DNA of 64,000 bases from Pedobacter sp. D749 (lineage in GTDB: Bacteria > Bacteroidota > Bacteroidia > Sphingobacteriales > Sphingobacteriaceae): NCBI RefSeq assembly GCF_019317285.1, contig NZ_CP079218.1:4774001-4838000 (forward strand), given 5' to 3'. Numbering within the stretch: the first letter of the stretch is position 1; every line of letters starts with the position of its first letter. The notes under the pieces were generated by a model. The model saw only the letters and a list, made by a program, of their open reading frames with translations, was not told where the DNA came from and did no database searches. Shown here in pieces: positions 1 to 9,880 of this stretch. The position numbers and the translations under genes are program-made.

Positions 1-1674
1 TAGTCCGCTACGCGATTCTAATATGGCGTCAGAAACAGCTTTTAAAGCCTGGTCCTGTCCTACCACACGCTTTTTAAGGTATTGCTCCATATTGAGCAGT
101 TTTTCTTTTTCACCGGCTTGCAATTTACCCATTGGGATGCCCGTTTTATAGGCCACTATAGAAGCAATATCCTGTTTGGATATACGGTCGCTTTTTTCTG
201 CCGCATATTTTTTTAATTCCTGAAGGCTGCTATTGATATAACCTTGGTATTCATCTGCAGTTTCGAAGGCATCGGTCTGTGTCTCATCAGTTAAACGACC
301 CAATAAAACCGGGCTTAACTTATTCTGAAGTAATGAAAAAAGCCATTTATAATCTGCAAATCGATCAGCTTCTGATTGGTCCACGCTTGCATTCAGCGTT
401 TCCAGCTCTGTTTCCAAACTATCAATTACCTGATCAGAGGTATCATTCATCATTTTCATCGCCGCCATAGTCCTGTCTAACAGATCAAAAGCTGAGTCAG
501 GGAGCCTTCTATCTTTCATGTAACGTTTGGCGAGGCGTACACATTCGCCCAAAGCATCGGGTTCAATGCTTAAAGTATGGTGTTCTTCGTATTTTACAGC
601 CAGTTTCTGCAACATTTTAATGGTGCTCTCTTCATTTGGCTCATTTACCTGAAGCACTTCAAAACGCCTGCTAAAAGCCTGTTCTGGCTCAATAATCTTA
701 CGGTATTCATCAATAGTTGTGGCGCCGATTACCGTTATTTCGCCACGGGCGAGTTCTGGTTTCAATAAATTGCCAATGCCAGCACCTAATGGGCCTTTGC
801 TATCTAACAAAGTATGGATTTCATCAATAAAGAGTACTGCTTTTTCAAACTGTTTTATTTCTTTGATGATGTTTTTTAAACGGTCTTCGATTTCTCCTTT
901 GTAAGATGCACCCGCGATTAACGAACCTAAATCCAATTCGAAAAGCTGAACTGGCTTTAAACTTTCAGGAACGTTCTGATTCACAATATCAATAGCAAAG
1001 CCATCTACCAAAGCTGTTTTACCCACGCCGGCATCGCCTGTAAGAATTACATTTGGCTTAGTTCTGCGGCAAAGAATTTCCATCATTTGCCTTGTTTCTT
1101 TATCTCGGCCAATTATGGGGTCAGTTTTACCATCCCGAACCAGTTGTAAGCGATCTATGCAGTATTTATACAGCGCATTACCTGTACTTTTATTTTCAGC
1201 ACCAGCGGTTGTTTTATCTGGTGAAACTACCCTCGAAATTTCTTCATCATTTACATAGAGATCCAAAATTTCACGTTCCTTGATCGGAAAAGATTTTAGC
1301 TGATCGGGCTGAAAACCGATACCCGGTTTTGCAAGTGCGGTTAGCACACAAACCGGTGTAATTAAATCAAGTCCAAGCTTAATTCGTACATTATCCGATT
1401 CTTCGAAAATTACTGCAATTTCTGGCGCACCGTTAACGGTATCGCTAAGACCTGCTGATTTCGGCTGCTCATCAATCCGAACTTCAGCCCACTCGCTAAT
1501 GTATTCCTCATCCTTCCCAATGGAAGTAATAAATGATCTTAATCCAACATCTTTATGCATTAATCCTTTGAGCAAATGAGCTGCAGAAAACACTTCGTTC
1601 CTGTATTCTTTTGCCAGCGACTGTGCAATGTGCAACGCTGTTTTTACCGATTCGCTTAAGTTTGTAACTGCCAT
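1..1674 (-). CDS. tssH: TssH/ClpV AAA+ ATPase of the type VI secretion system (partial, N-terminal part)
   Basis: The gene is cut by the left window edge; 558 codons from the start are present. The product is a Clp/Hsp100 double-ring ATPase that in T6SS takes apart the contracted TssB/TssC sheath in the cytoplasm. An N-terminal Clp-N-like repeat region (about residues 1-150) is followed by the first AAA+ module, with Walker A GDAGVGKT at residues 213-220 (K219) and a Walker B segment with D284/E285. The start at 1674 gives the usual Clp N-terminus (MAVTNLSESVKTALHIA) and leaves 5 nt after the tssR stop, so it is the last visible gene of the minus-strand tssO-O-P-R-H operon. ClpB is the alternative, but the neighbours settle it as ClpV. 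Confidence 0.88.
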   Translation of the reverse strand, partial: MAVTNLSESVKTALHIAQSLAKEYRNEVFSAAHLLKGLMHKDVGLRSFITSIGKDEEYISEWAEVRIDEQPKSAGLSDTVNGAPEIAVIFEESDNVRIKLGLDLITPVCVLTALAKPGIGFQPDQLKSFPIKEREILDLYVNDEEISRVVSPDKTTAGAENKSTGNALYKYCIDRLQLVRDGKTDPIIGRDKETRQMMEILCRRTKPNVILTGDAGVGKTALVDGFAIDIVNQNVPESLKPVQLFELDLGSLIAGASYKGEIEDRLKNIIKEIKQFEKAVLFIDEIHTLLDSKGPLGAGIGNLLKPELARGEITVIGATTIDEYRKIIEPEQAFSRRFEVLQVNEPNEESTIKMLQKLAVKYEEHHTLSIEPDALGECVRLAKRYMKDRRLPDSAFDLLDRTMAAMKMMNDTSDQVIDSLETELETLNASVDQSEADRFADYKWLFSLLQNKLSPVLLGRLTDETQTDAFETADEYQGYINSSLQELKKYAAEKSDRISKQDIASIVAYKTGIPMGKLQAGEKEKLLNMEQYLKKRVVGQDQALKAVSDAILESRSGL

Positions 1675-1679
1675 AGCCT

Positions 1680-4055
1680 TTAGTTGGTTGTAGGCAATAC
1701 TGCCGGGTTAAAATTATCTTCAGTAATGTAATAGTATATTTTGCCGTTTGAAATAAACTGTTGTTCAATCTGCGTAGCTCTTTTAATCTGCTGAACTGAC
1801 TGGTTTAATAATTTAATGTAAGTTTCAAACTCTTCCAGCGGCATTTTAGAGGTGTTCTTTAAATCACTTACCATGTATTTGGATAAAAACTCATTGTTTA
1901 AAGGCAAACCTGTAACCAGCTTAATGTAGTTACTTAAAGTCATGGCCTTGATATCACTGGATGATATTTTCATACCCAAAAACTGTTTAGGCATTCTTAC
2001 ATAGTTTTTAACCAGTTTCCTTCTAAAAGAAGACTGATCGGCCTGAAGGTTTTGCCCCAGCATAATCGAAAATACATCTACAATCTGCTTGTACTCCATA
2101 TTATTTAATACAATAGCATATTGTAAATTGGAGCGGTTATTTTTTACTACATCAGCAGATAAGTTAGCAGTAGTGTAATATTTAAAAGCATTATGCGGCA
2201 TGCGGTCTGCTACTTCTGCACCAACAGGTTCTGGCAATAACCCTTCTACCTCAGTAGATAGGTTTTTACGCGATATACCTGTTAAGCGGAAGGCGCTATC
2301 CAACGAGCTGATCTGGTTATAGATATCTGAATTGGTTTCTTTTACAAAACGGCGCAGGGCGATCGTCATACTCTGGTTTGAATTTACTGATCCTTTGGTC
2401 GGGAAAACCACCCCGCCCTGGATTAAACTGTTTTTAGGATAATCTAAATAATAAGAAATAGAATCCTGTAAACTTGTATTATAAGGCTGAAAACTTTTTA
2501 AACCTTCCCCTTTTACCATCGTATTTTTTCTGTATTCTGCAGAACGGATAGCAGACTCCGAAACGAGTTTGCGCGATTGGATAACAAAATCGTTAAACGA
2601 CTGGTTAAAATCACTATACACCTGTAAAGCTAAAATGCGGGCATCAGCAAGGGCAACCTGTTCGCTCAGCTCATTAATCAGATAATTGTTCGTTCCACCT
2701 GAATTTCCGGTACTACCCACCAATATAATTAAGTTGGTTTCGTTCTTTTTCGCTTTAAATAAGTTTATCCCTGCTTTTAACGCGCTAAAAACCGGTTCTT
2801 CCGAAATCTCGCCATTACACCTCATGGTATTTTTTGCCTGGTTTGATAAGAAAGTCATCAATTTCCTGTAATCGTCCTGGATCGGGCTAACAAAAATACC
2901 CTGCTGTCCACATCCGGTTTCACCACGGTACACTACACCCCCAAAGTTTACTTTGGTTCCTTTACCAAAATCGCCCATAATATTTTCGAAAGAAGCAATA
3001 GTATTCGTCATTCCGGAGAAATACTTGGTCATTGGGCTTCCGCCATCCATTACGAACACAACATTTACTTTTGTTTTATTTTTGCGCAGCTTCAGGTAAT
3101 CCTGATAGGAAAGTGAAGAACCATTAATAGTTAATAGCTTATTGTCTTTTTTGTTGTAAACATCTGCAGCAATACCTACCATGTTACTACCCTCATCATT
3201 TGAAACAACAGGCACACTACGCAGGATCAGGTTTTCTCTTGACAATAAGGGATCTATTACGAAAGCTGTTCCTTTATCCATGCCATTTTTAATGGCCAGT
3301 GCGGTAGAATCATCCGTATCATAGTCGCCTGGTTTAACGGAGGTGATGTACAAACGATCTCCCCAGCTATGTATAGCCTCGGCAGAAACCCATCCATAGA
3401 TACTTTTTAAGGCAGTATCTGCAACCAGCTGGTCATCAGAACCGATCAGGTATTTTTTGCCATCTTCCGATTTTTTATAGATGTAGGCAATTTCGTGCAA
3501 CCTCACCTTGGTGCGTCTGTCTTTAAGTTCAGGTGTGTTGTAAACCAAAATTGAATCGGTAGTATCGAAATAGAATTTCGGCTCGGTTAACGCATTTTTT
3601 CCGTTAACTATACCAATGGCCTTTTCAGCGTAACCCGTTTTTTGGTTAGAGAACGCACGTTGCCATAAAAGTAGTTTGGATTTGGCAATCCACCCATAAC
3701 TGATGGCGCTTTTTTTATCGTTAATTTTTCTTCCCCTGATCATTCCGGCTTTATACTTGATCAGTTTCAGATAGCCATTTTGCTCTTTTGAAACATAAAA
3801 AGGTTCCATAAAGCTAATTTTTTTCATGATCAGGCTTCCACCAGGTGCTGTTGTCGTATAATTATCTTCACGATCGGAAAAAACAATCCACGGCAAACTG
3901 CTGCTGCGGGTGTTCTCGTTAACATTTATGCTTTCAGCTGGCCTTTCGTATGATTTAGGCATGTATTTTACTTTTTTGCCAAAGGATGCCGGTGATTGTG
4001 CATAGGCAAACGATATTCCTAAAAACAGGATGGTTAAGGCATAATATTTTTTCAT
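1680..4055 (-). CDS. tssR: TssR-like protein of T6SS subtype iii
   Basis: A 791-residue exported protein with signal peptide at residues 1-19 (ending SFAYAQ). Size, periplasmic location and place between tssP and tssH match TssR, a component specific to the Bacteroidota T6SSiii trans-envelope complex (TssN-Q-O-P-R). About residues 330-480 look like a von Willebrand factor A fold: a hydrophobic strand ending in D337-G-G-S, a regular helix/strand alternation, and a later strand LIILVGS. The cation-binding motif would be degenerate (DGGS rather than DxSxS). The first 250 residues look like SH3-type beta segments. The function is known only as part of the membrane complex. The name rests mainly on position and length. 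Confidence 0.72.
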   Translation of the reverse strand: MKKYYALTILFLGISFAYAQSPASFGKKVKYMPKSYERPAESINVNENTRSSSLPWIVFSDREDNYTTTAPGGSLIMKKISFMEPFYVSKEQNGYLKLIKYKAGMIRGRKINDKKSAISYGWIAKSKLLLWQRAFSNQKTGYAEKAIGIVNGKNALTEPKFYFDTTDSILVYNTPELKDRRTKVRLHEIAYIYKKSEDGKKYLIGSDDQLVADTALKSIYGWVSAEAIHSWGDRLYITSVKPGDYDTDDSTALAIKNGMDKGTAFVIDPLLSRENLILRSVPVVSNDEGSNMVGIAADVYNKKDNKLLTINGSSLSYQDYLKLRKNKTKVNVVFVMDGGSPMTKYFSGMTNTIASFENIMGDFGKGTKVNFGGVVYRGETGCGQQGIFVSPIQDDYRKLMTFLSNQAKNTMRCNGEISEEPVFSALKAGINLFKAKKNETNLIILVGSTGNSGGTNNYLINELSEQVALADARILALQVYSDFNQSFNDFVIQSRKLVSESAIRSAEYRKNTMVKGEGLKSFQPYNTSLQDSISYYLDYPKNSLIQGGVVFPTKGSVNSNQSMTIALRRFVKETNSDIYNQISSLDSAFRLTGISRKNLSTEVEGLLPEPVGAEVADRMPHNAFKYYTTANLSADVVKNNRSNLQYAIVLNNMEYKQIVDVFSIMLGQNLQADQSSFRRKLVKNYVRMPKQFLGMKISSSDIKAMTLSNYIKLVTGLPLNNEFLSKYMVSDLKNTSKMPLEEFETYIKLLNQSVQQIKRATQIEQQFISNGKIYYYITEDNFNPAVLPTTN

Positions 4056-4096
4056 ATTCTTTGTAGATGAGCTTAAAATTAGGTTAAGATGTTAAT

Positions 4097-5077
4097 CTAT
4101 TTTGTTTTTGCCGGAGCATCAGTAGCTGCTGTTGCTTCAGGCTGGGCCGTTCCTGAGTGTTGTTTAATATTTAATAAACTTGCACAGGTAGAGTTGGGCT
4201 TAATGGTCAATTGTGCTTCATCCACCGCTATTTCTCCTCCAAAAGTCAGCCCCATACAGTACGAATAAATATCAGTCTGTTTTTTCTTACCATTCATTTC
4301 TACATTTACAGTTACTTTTTCGTTGCTGCACATGTATTTGTTAATGAGATAGTAATAATTTGCATTAAAATCAGCTCCGTTTGCAATGGCTTGCAGGCGT
4401 GCTCTGATATCATCAATGGTTTTACGTTCTCCATCGCCAGGAGCAACCAGGTCATCTACGATTTCGGCATTTGGATCAGTAATTAAAATGGTTAAAAAAG
4501 CGGGCTTACGGGCTTTATCCGACCGAAGACGAACTACGTATTTCCCTGGTGTGCGGTAGGTGTATAAGGCTGTTTTCCCTTTTACATCCACACGGCCAGT
4601 TTCGCCGAAGGACCATTCGAAGTCTTTTCCTTCTCCATCACCCTCAAGCCTGATCTCTTCGTTAACCAAACCAGCGGTAGGGCCACTAATGGTTAACACA
4701 CTATCTACAGCCACTGTATGAACGGTATCGCGTACAGTAACCGGAAATTCCTGGCGGAGTTCCCCATCAACAGTTAAGCGTACAATGTAGGTGTCGGGTT
4801 TGGTGTAATGGTACGAACCTGTTTTTGTTGTGGCCTTTTCGCCATTACCAAATTCCCATAACCATTTCGAGGCCTTTGGGGTATTATCGGTAAAAACTAA
4901 ATCTTCGTTTAAATAAATTTCATCCTTAAGGATTCTCGCATCAATTGTCCTTTTTTCGAACAATGAACTTTTAAATAAAAAGATCAGACCTGTTAAGAGC
5001 AGTACAGCCAGCAGGATGTAGAGAATAACATAGCCTTGCGAATTTGAATTAACTTGCTTGGTGTTTGTGTCAGACAT
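4097..5077 (-). CDS. tssP: TssP-like PKD-domain protein of the T6SSiii membrane complex
   Basis: A 326-residue protein with one N-terminal transmembrane helix (about residues 16-36) and a periplasmic part. Two PKD-like beta-sandwich domains are visible: WLWEFGNGE...YTYIVRLTV-type segments at about 45-115, and FEWSFGETG...GKYVVRLRS at about 135-200. A C-terminal domain with three to four cysteines (CSNEK, YSYCMG, STCASL) and an Ala/Thr-rich tail follow. It lies 33 nt after the tssO stop and 41 nt before tssR. The position and the single-pass topology fit TssP; which of TssP or TssQ it corresponds to is less certain, although it has no lipobox, which argues against TssQ. Confidence 0.6.
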   Translation of the reverse strand: MSDTNTKQVNSNSQGYVILYILLAVLLLTGLIFLFKSSLFEKRTIDARILKDEIYLNEDLVFTDNTPKASKWLWEFGNGEKATTKTGSYHYTKPDTYIVRLTVDGELRQEFPVTVRDTVHTVAVDSVLTISGPTAGLVNEEIRLEGDGEGKDFEWSFGETGRVDVKGKTALYTYRTPGKYVVRLRSDKARKPAFLTILITDPNAEIVDDLVAPGDGERKTIDDIRARLQAIANGADFNANYYYLINKYMCSNEKVTVNVEMNGKKKQTDIYSYCMGLTFGGEIAVDEAQLTIKPNSTCASLLNIKQHSGTAQPEATAATDAPAKTK

Positions 5078-5110
5078 AGGTAGCGTTTTTTTATAGGTTG
5101 TTTTGGTATT

Positions 5111-5596
5111 TTATCTTGCAGATATTGTTTGCTGTAATTGCCGTCTGTTGGTAATGCAATCATCTAACTGCTTTTTATGCAGCTCAATATCTGAAATATT
5201 TCTGTTTTGTTCTTGTCTATCGTAAAATAATCTATCGTATAACTGTGCAGTGTGAACAAAGATTTTATAGCGTGAATCTGATGCCTTGCGGTCAAACGCA
5301 GCTTTGATTGAACCTAATGAAAGCTGGATATCGTTCTTTAAAAAAACGGCCTGCACATTTGGGTTATAACGTGTGATCTGTTTAAATGTAGTATCAATAG
5401 TTGGCATGGTTTCTTTCACCATATTTTCGAATGCTTCGTTCTCGTTAATCTTAACTTCAAGTTCTGTTTTAGAAATTTCGTACTTCGATTTATCGGTATA
5501 AAAAATCCCAAAGCTCAAAAGCCCAACAGTGAAAACGAACAACGCTGTAAAAAACAAGAATTGTTCACGTCTTTCTTTTATGCTTATTTTAATCAT
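5111..5596 (-). CDS. tssO: TssO-like T6SS transmembrane protein (second copy)
   Basis: 161 residues: a short basic cytoplasmic N-terminus, one transmembrane helix (about 13-33), then a helical periplasmic part rich in charged and polar residues that is likely coiled coil. It has the same architecture and size as the product of the gene just upstream, from which it is separated by 19 nt. Two such proteins in a row are consistent with the two TssO-type membrane-complex subunits of Sphingobacteriaceae T6SSiii loci. No catalytic motif is seen. A structural role in the inner-membrane complex is inferred from context. Confidence 0.65.
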   Translation of the reverse strand: MIKISIKERREQFLFFTALFVFTVGLLSFGIFYTDKSKYEISKTELEVKINENEAFENMVKETMPTIDTTFKQITRYNPNVQAVFLKNDIQLSLGSIKAAFDRKASDSRYKIFVHTAQLYDRLFYDRQEQNRNISDIELHKKQLDDCITNRRQLQQTISAR

Positions 5597-5615
5597 GATG
5601 TTTTAATTACTTGCC

Positions 5616-6128
5616 TTACCTACCGTTTCTAATTCTTTGTGCTGCAGATTGGTTTGCCTTTTGGCACTCGTTTATACGTTCTTTGTACCGCTGGATATCA
5701 CTCCTTGATTGGAAAAGCGAATCCTGTAAATCGGCCATTGCACCAACATTATTGTTTAGTTTTCCGTACAGATCGAAACTCGGACTTGGTTCTGTTTTTT
5801 TAGAAATTAATTCTTTTATCTTATTATTAGCGCTCTGGATATCACTAAGCAGGATACTTTGCTTGCTCATTTCATTTGCATTATAATCGCGATATTGGGC
5901 AAGTTCTTTGAAACGGACCTGAATAAGGTCAAAATTTGTATTGATATCTTTTCTTAGGTAAGATAGTTTATCGCTTTCCTTTACCTTTTTATCAAGCAGA
6001 GTATATTCATAGTCTGATGCGGCAAAAAAGAGATAAATACAGAGAATGGAAAAAAGCGTTAGAAATACAAAGTTGATAATGAACCTCGTATAGGAAGTTC
6101 TGATTTCGATGGCATTGATGGGTTTCAT
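5616..6128 (-). CDS. tssO: TssO-like T6SS transmembrane protein (first copy)
   Basis: 170 residues with one N-terminal transmembrane helix (about 17-35) followed by a long helical periplasmic domain that looks coiled coil (KKVKESDKLSYL, QSANNKIKELISKK). It is the first gene of the minus-strand operon and diverges from tssE across a 180-nt gap. Architecture and position fit TssO, the conserved single-pass subunit of Bacteroidota T6SS. It and the next gene probably arose by duplication, but they have diverged so far that little identity is left outside the general layout. Confidence 0.65.
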   Translation of the reverse strand: MKPINAIEIRTSYTRFIINFVFLTLFSILCIYLFFAASDYEYTLLDKKVKESDKLSYLRKDINTNFDLIQVRFKELAQYRDYNANEMSKQSILLSDIQSANNKIKELISKKTEPSPSFDLYGKLNNNVGAMADLQDSLFQSRSDIQRYKERINECQKANQSAAQRIRNGR

Positions 6129-6308
6129 AGAGCATTAAATAGTTTTTACATAGCATTAGTTATCATATTAATCTGACATCTCTTTCACCTTAAATCACTC
6201 AAACTTTTTCAAATTAATATTGTCTATAACAATTTTTAATATTTGTTGTTTGATAATAAAAACGATTTTATTTCTTTTACTTTTAGCAAACTTTAAGCCA
6301 AACCCTTT
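6129..6308. promoter_or_regulatory. Divergent intergenic region driving the two T6SS operons
   Basis: This 180-nt AT-rich spacer separates tssO (minus) from tssE (plus) and must hold both start signals. By eye there is no clear match to the Bacteroidota pattern TTTG - about 19 nt - TAnnTTTG on either strand, so the promoter positions remain open. Confidence 0.4.
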
Positions 6309-6743
6309 ATGTCTGAAAATTTTTACAACAAACCCTTCAGATTTAAGTCTCTTTTCTCAGGTACTGGGCTTCAGCCAACTGACCTTGGAAGATCGATTTC
6401 GCACCATATCGAACTGATCATTTTCACACGGTATGGGGAGCACCGGTTTCGCAACGACTTTGGCTGTGAAATATGGGACCTTGATTTCGAATTAATCGTG
6501 AGTGAAAGCCTCTGGGAGGAAAAATTCCGCAAATCGTTGCTTAAATCCATTACCGATTATGAGTTCAGGATCTATAATACTTCGGTTGAAGTGCGCATTA
6601 CGGAAGTAGAAAATGTATATCCTTTGCGTAAGATAACAGAGATCAAAAAAAAGGTTGATATTAGTGTACGGGCACTGATAAAAACGACAGGCGAAAAATA
6701 TTTTTTCAATACAGCATTATTCCTCAGCCCGCTATCTACCTAA
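6309..6743 (+). CDS. tssE: TssE, gp25-like T6SS baseplate protein
   Basis: 144 residues of the GPW/gp25 family. The core block is visible: SISHHIELIIFTRYGEHRF (about 30-48), then a DFGCEIWDL segment and C-terminal strands on either side of a VENVYP loop. TssE forms part of the cytoplasmic baseplate wedge and starts sheath polymerisation. It lies 26 nt upstream of tssF, in the same direction, forming a baseplate gene pair. The ATG at 6309 is chosen because family members start with a short polar stretch before the first helix. Confidence 0.85.
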   Translation: MSENFYNKPFRFKSLFSGTGLQPTDLGRSISHHIELIIFTRYGEHRFRNDFGCEIWDLDFELIVSESLWEEKFRKSLLKSITDYEFRIYNTSVEVRITEVENVYPLRKITEIKKKVDISVRALIKTTGEKYFFNTALFLSPLST

Positions 6744-6769
6744 TCTAAAACGCCCCAAATATCCTACAC

Positions 6770-8635
6770 ATGAAACCAGTTTTTTACTCATCGAAAGATG
6801 AAATCCGAAATAGAATTTTAAAAAATGCCGAAGATTTTTGGAATGTTAAAGACAGTAACGACTTCGATCCGCTGGTTAGGCTGATTATTGAAGCCTTAAG
6901 CAACGAGCTTTTTAATGTTGCCAATGATGTTAAAAATTTAGAGAACAGGATTTTTGATAAGATCAGCCGCATTTTAGCCCCCGATCATTTAACTTCTTCG
7001 TTACCTGCTCATGCCATTATGCATGCCAGACCGATTGAGCAGCAGGATTATCTTTCCCCTTATTCGCAGTTTGCATTTAAGAAAAACATCCCTCAGGAAA
7101 ACGATAAGGCAAAAAAAACCGATATTTTTTTTAGTCCGCTGCATACCGTAAAAGTAAATAATGCTGCTATAAAATATATTGTTACCGGAAATACCCTGTT
7201 TAATGTAGAACAATTGGGTAAACAGCCCATTCACAATACACTTCCCGGTACTTCGGTAGAGAAAAACACGATGTATATCGGTTTTAGTGGAATTAAAGAC
7301 TGGATGGATTTTAATAAACTGAACTTATTTTTCGACTGGAAAAATTATTCGGTACCTGAAAACACTTATGATCTGCTCTCGCTGGGAAAATGGTTCTACA
7401 AAAATAATGAACTCGCGGCCTATACTGAACGTTTTATGGACGAGCCTTTAACGGGTAAGGTACAGGCACCTTTTCATCACAAGCAATTGCTTAATCTGAT
7501 TAAAGCAGATGTTTTACAGTTTTACAGCAATAGGTTTATTACCCTGGGCGATCTTAACGACTTCAATATCGACGAAAGCGGGGAACTCCCTCCAGCGTTT
7601 TCAAACCTGTTCCAGCCAGCGGTTTTAAACCAGATCGACAATTCGGTAAAATGGCTTAAAGTAATTTTTCCGGCAGCGATAAACCAGGAAATGCTGAACG
7701 AGCTTCATATTTATATCAACGCGTTCCCGGTAGTTAATAAACGGTTAAGCCAGATTAAACACCGGCTTAAAACAATGAAAAATATTATCCCGATTAAAAC
7801 GGAATCGCTTGACCAGATGCTCGCGGTAGAAAACCTGAAGGATAATAAAGGGAAAAGTTATAACGAAATTCCATACACCAACGAGAATGAAAAAGGCGAT
7901 GGTTCTTTCTCGATCAGATACGGAGGAACAGAGCGTTTTGATACCAGGAATGCAAAAGAACTGGTTGATTATCTTTTTGAGCTCTTACGGGATGAAAAAG
8001 CAGCTTTTACAGCTTATGGACCTGATTTTTTAAGTACCATCCTTAAAAACCTGGAGCAGAATATTGCCCTGATTGAACAAAAAAGTCGTTCGGCGCTGAA
8101 AGATATTAAAGAGTTGCCAAGCTACATTGTATTAAAACCGATTGATGATGCGGACATTTTATTTCTGGATATCTGGGTTACCCAGGCCGAAGAAGCCAAC
8201 CACATCAATGCGGGTAGCCGTTTAGTGGTATACGATAACAATAGAGTAAATGCTGAAAGTATCTTTTTATTAAGCCAAACAAAAGGCGGCCGGTCACGGT
8301 TGAATTCCACCAACCGGGTGCAGGCTTATAAATATGGCTTAACCACTGCCGACCGGATTATTACGAAAGCCGATGTGATCAATTTTTGCCGTTACGAACT
8401 GGGCAATAAGTTAAAGGGCATTACGCTTGCCAAAGGTTTGATTATGGACAATAAACCGAATGCGGGTTTTATTAAAACGACCGATATTCTGATCGAGCCT
8501 GCAGATCAGCTGAACCTAAGCACACAGGACTGGGAAGAACTGTTGAGTTTGACACTGGCAAAATTAAATTTAAGAAGCACCATGAATATACATTATCGCT
8601 TGCTGTTGAAGCCGACGATGTACAAGGTGGTTTAA
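6770..8635 (+). CDS. tssF: TssF, T6SS baseplate subunit
   Basis: 621 residues, close to the usual TssF length. The N-terminus carries the family hallmark: a helix ending FDPLVRLIIEALSNELF, then the segment LAPDHLTSSLPAHAIMHARP (about residues 75-95), which corresponds to the conserved 'P' region after the first helices of TssF proteins. TssF together with TssG forms the baseplate wedge that bridges the spike and the TssK adaptor in the cytoplasm. It is co-transcribed with tssE. The gene ends in a repeat-bearing spacer facing the inverted tssG. Confidence 0.85.
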   Translation: MKPVFYSSKDEIRNRILKNAEDFWNVKDSNDFDPLVRLIIEALSNELFNVANDVKNLENRIFDKISRILAPDHLTSSLPAHAIMHARPIEQQDYLSPYSQFAFKKNIPQENDKAKKTDIFFSPLHTVKVNNAAIKYIVTGNTLFNVEQLGKQPIHNTLPGTSVEKNTMYIGFSGIKDWMDFNKLNLFFDWKNYSVPENTYDLLSLGKWFYKNNELAAYTERFMDEPLTGKVQAPFHHKQLLNLIKADVLQFYSNRFITLGDLNDFNIDESGELPPAFSNLFQPAVLNQIDNSVKWLKVIFPAAINQEMLNELHIYINAFPVVNKRLSQIKHRLKTMKNIIPIKTESLDQMLAVENLKDNKGKSYNEIPYTNENEKGDGSFSIRYGGTERFDTRNAKELVDYLFELLRDEKAAFTAYGPDFLSTILKNLEQNIALIEQKSRSALKDIKELPSYIVLKPIDDADILFLDIWVTQAEEANHINAGSRLVVYDNNRVNAESIFLLSQTKGGRSRLNSTNRVQAYKYGLTTADRIITKADVINFCRYELGNKLKGITLAKGLIMDNKPNAGFIKTTDILIEPADQLNLSTQDWEELLSLTLAKLNLRSTMNIHYRLLLKPTMYKVV

Positions 8636-8860
8636 AGTTTTTGATGTGGGCTATAATCCGCTCTAATACAAAAGTCGTCCTCTCGACCGCAGCAAAGCGA
8701 AGTGGAGAGATCTATATATACAGATTTAGCTATGCTGAGCAATTGTGGTTCTTGACTTCATTGCACTCTGCCCGACGGTATTATGAAAATATCGATCGTG
8801 TGGAATTGTTTGGTGCCTCGCAAGGGCAACCTTCCTCGGCTTGCCGCAGGCCATTATTAG
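8636..8860. repeat. Spacer with a degenerate interspersed inverted repeat (REP/MITE-like)
   Basis: The stretch 8674-8779 is a decayed copy of the same dispersed repeat seen intact at 37861-37944 and 44939-45044. It shares the order CTCGAC...TGGAGAGATCTAT...GATTTAGCT...GCTGAGC...CTTGACT...TTGCACT. It sits between convergent tssF and tssG, next to the inversion of tssG. Any ORF read through it is fortuitous. Confidence 0.65.
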
Positions 8861-9799
8861 TTAAAGATATACCGTATAACCCAGGTAAGCACTTTCACCA
8901 CCCTCACTCAATACTGTTTCCTGATAATCGGGTGCGGTAAGGAGCTCTACATTTACTTCGGCATCAACAGGCATCAAATAACTGATAGCCATATCCAAAA
9001 TGGCCCTGTTTTTCTGTCCGGGGATAAATTTAATTAGTTCCTGTGGCAAAGTAGGGCCAATATTAATGTTATACGCTTCGTGTTCGGGGGTAAAACTATC
9101 GCCTATGATGGTATCAATACCAAGTGCGCTCCCACCCAATTCCATCTGCATGTCTTCAGCAATTTTTACCGGGGTAATATTGGCTGTAGCATCGACAATG
9201 GTAAGTGGCAGGTTAAATAATGCGGTTAGCACCTTCGATACAAAATCGATGTCGTTTCGTTTCTGCTGAATCTCAGGCAGCAGGTGCATCCAGATAATAC
9301 TCTGCTCTTTATTGAGCAGATTAAACTCATCCCAGCCAAATTCAAAAATCTGACTTAAATCGGAATAGGTTGTTTTTTTATCGAGCATATTCTCATATAG
9401 CTCGGTCATGATCCTTACATAATTGATCTCGGCATCAAAAGGCGTAAAAAATAACCTGGCCTCTTTTTCTTCCTCCCTCCTGTCTCTGATGTCTTTGACC
9501 ATCGACTCCTCATCCATGCCCGCACTACCGGTTGGTGGACGGTGAAAAAGCCCCTCAGGCAACATATCATACAAACCTTCACGGTTGGTATTGATACGAA
9601 TACGTTCGTGCCTTCTTTTTTCAGAATAATAAGTATTGGCATTTTCGATATCTTTCGCAAATGCACGTTTATCAGGCCCCAATGGGATAATTTCGATCCG
9701 ATCGGCATCAATCACCTTACGTTCTATCAGGTCGGCGGCGTGGGCAACGGCCTTATAATCTGTAAATAGTTCGTTATTAATCAAAGTTTCTTTTTTCAT
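8861..9799 (-). CDS. tssG: TssG-like T6SS baseplate subunit
   Basis: 312 residues. The C-terminal half resembles TssG: an LGGSALGIDTIIGDSF-type segment (about 225-245) and a following block in which helices alternate with the pattern LPQELIKFIPG, then a domain ending in a short beta hairpin. TssG binds TssF in the baseplate wedge. It is transcribed against tssF and away from tssN, whereas T6SS baseplate genes are commonly co-directional, so a local inversion is possible. The assignment rests on weak sequence resemblance plus its place between tssF and tssN; no other tssG candidate is in the window. Confidence 0.68.
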   Translation of the reverse strand: MKKETLINNELFTDYKAVAHAADLIERKVIDADRIEIIPLGPDKRAFAKDIENANTYYSEKRRHERIRINTNREGLYDMLPEGLFHRPPTGSAGMDEESMVKDIRDRREEEKEARLFFTPFDAEINYVRIMTELYENMLDKKTTYSDLSQIFEFGWDEFNLLNKEQSIIWMHLLPEIQQKRNDIDFVSKVLTALFNLPLTIVDATANITPVKIAEDMQMELGGSALGIDTIIGDSFTPEHEAYNINIGPTLPQELIKFIPGQKNRAILDMAISYLMPVDAEVNVELLTAPDYQETVLSEGGESAYLGYTVYL

Positions 9800-9880
9800 T
9801 AAACTTTAAGGCTTCATTTTTGTTATAGGTTAAATTTTAATTATCGAAAAAATAACAATTATAATCAAATACTAAGATAC

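Noticed and set aside
8641-8940. 99-codon plus-strand ORF between tssF and tssG
   Set aside because: It runs through a degraded dispersed repeat and into the 3' end of tssG; composition is not protein-like.
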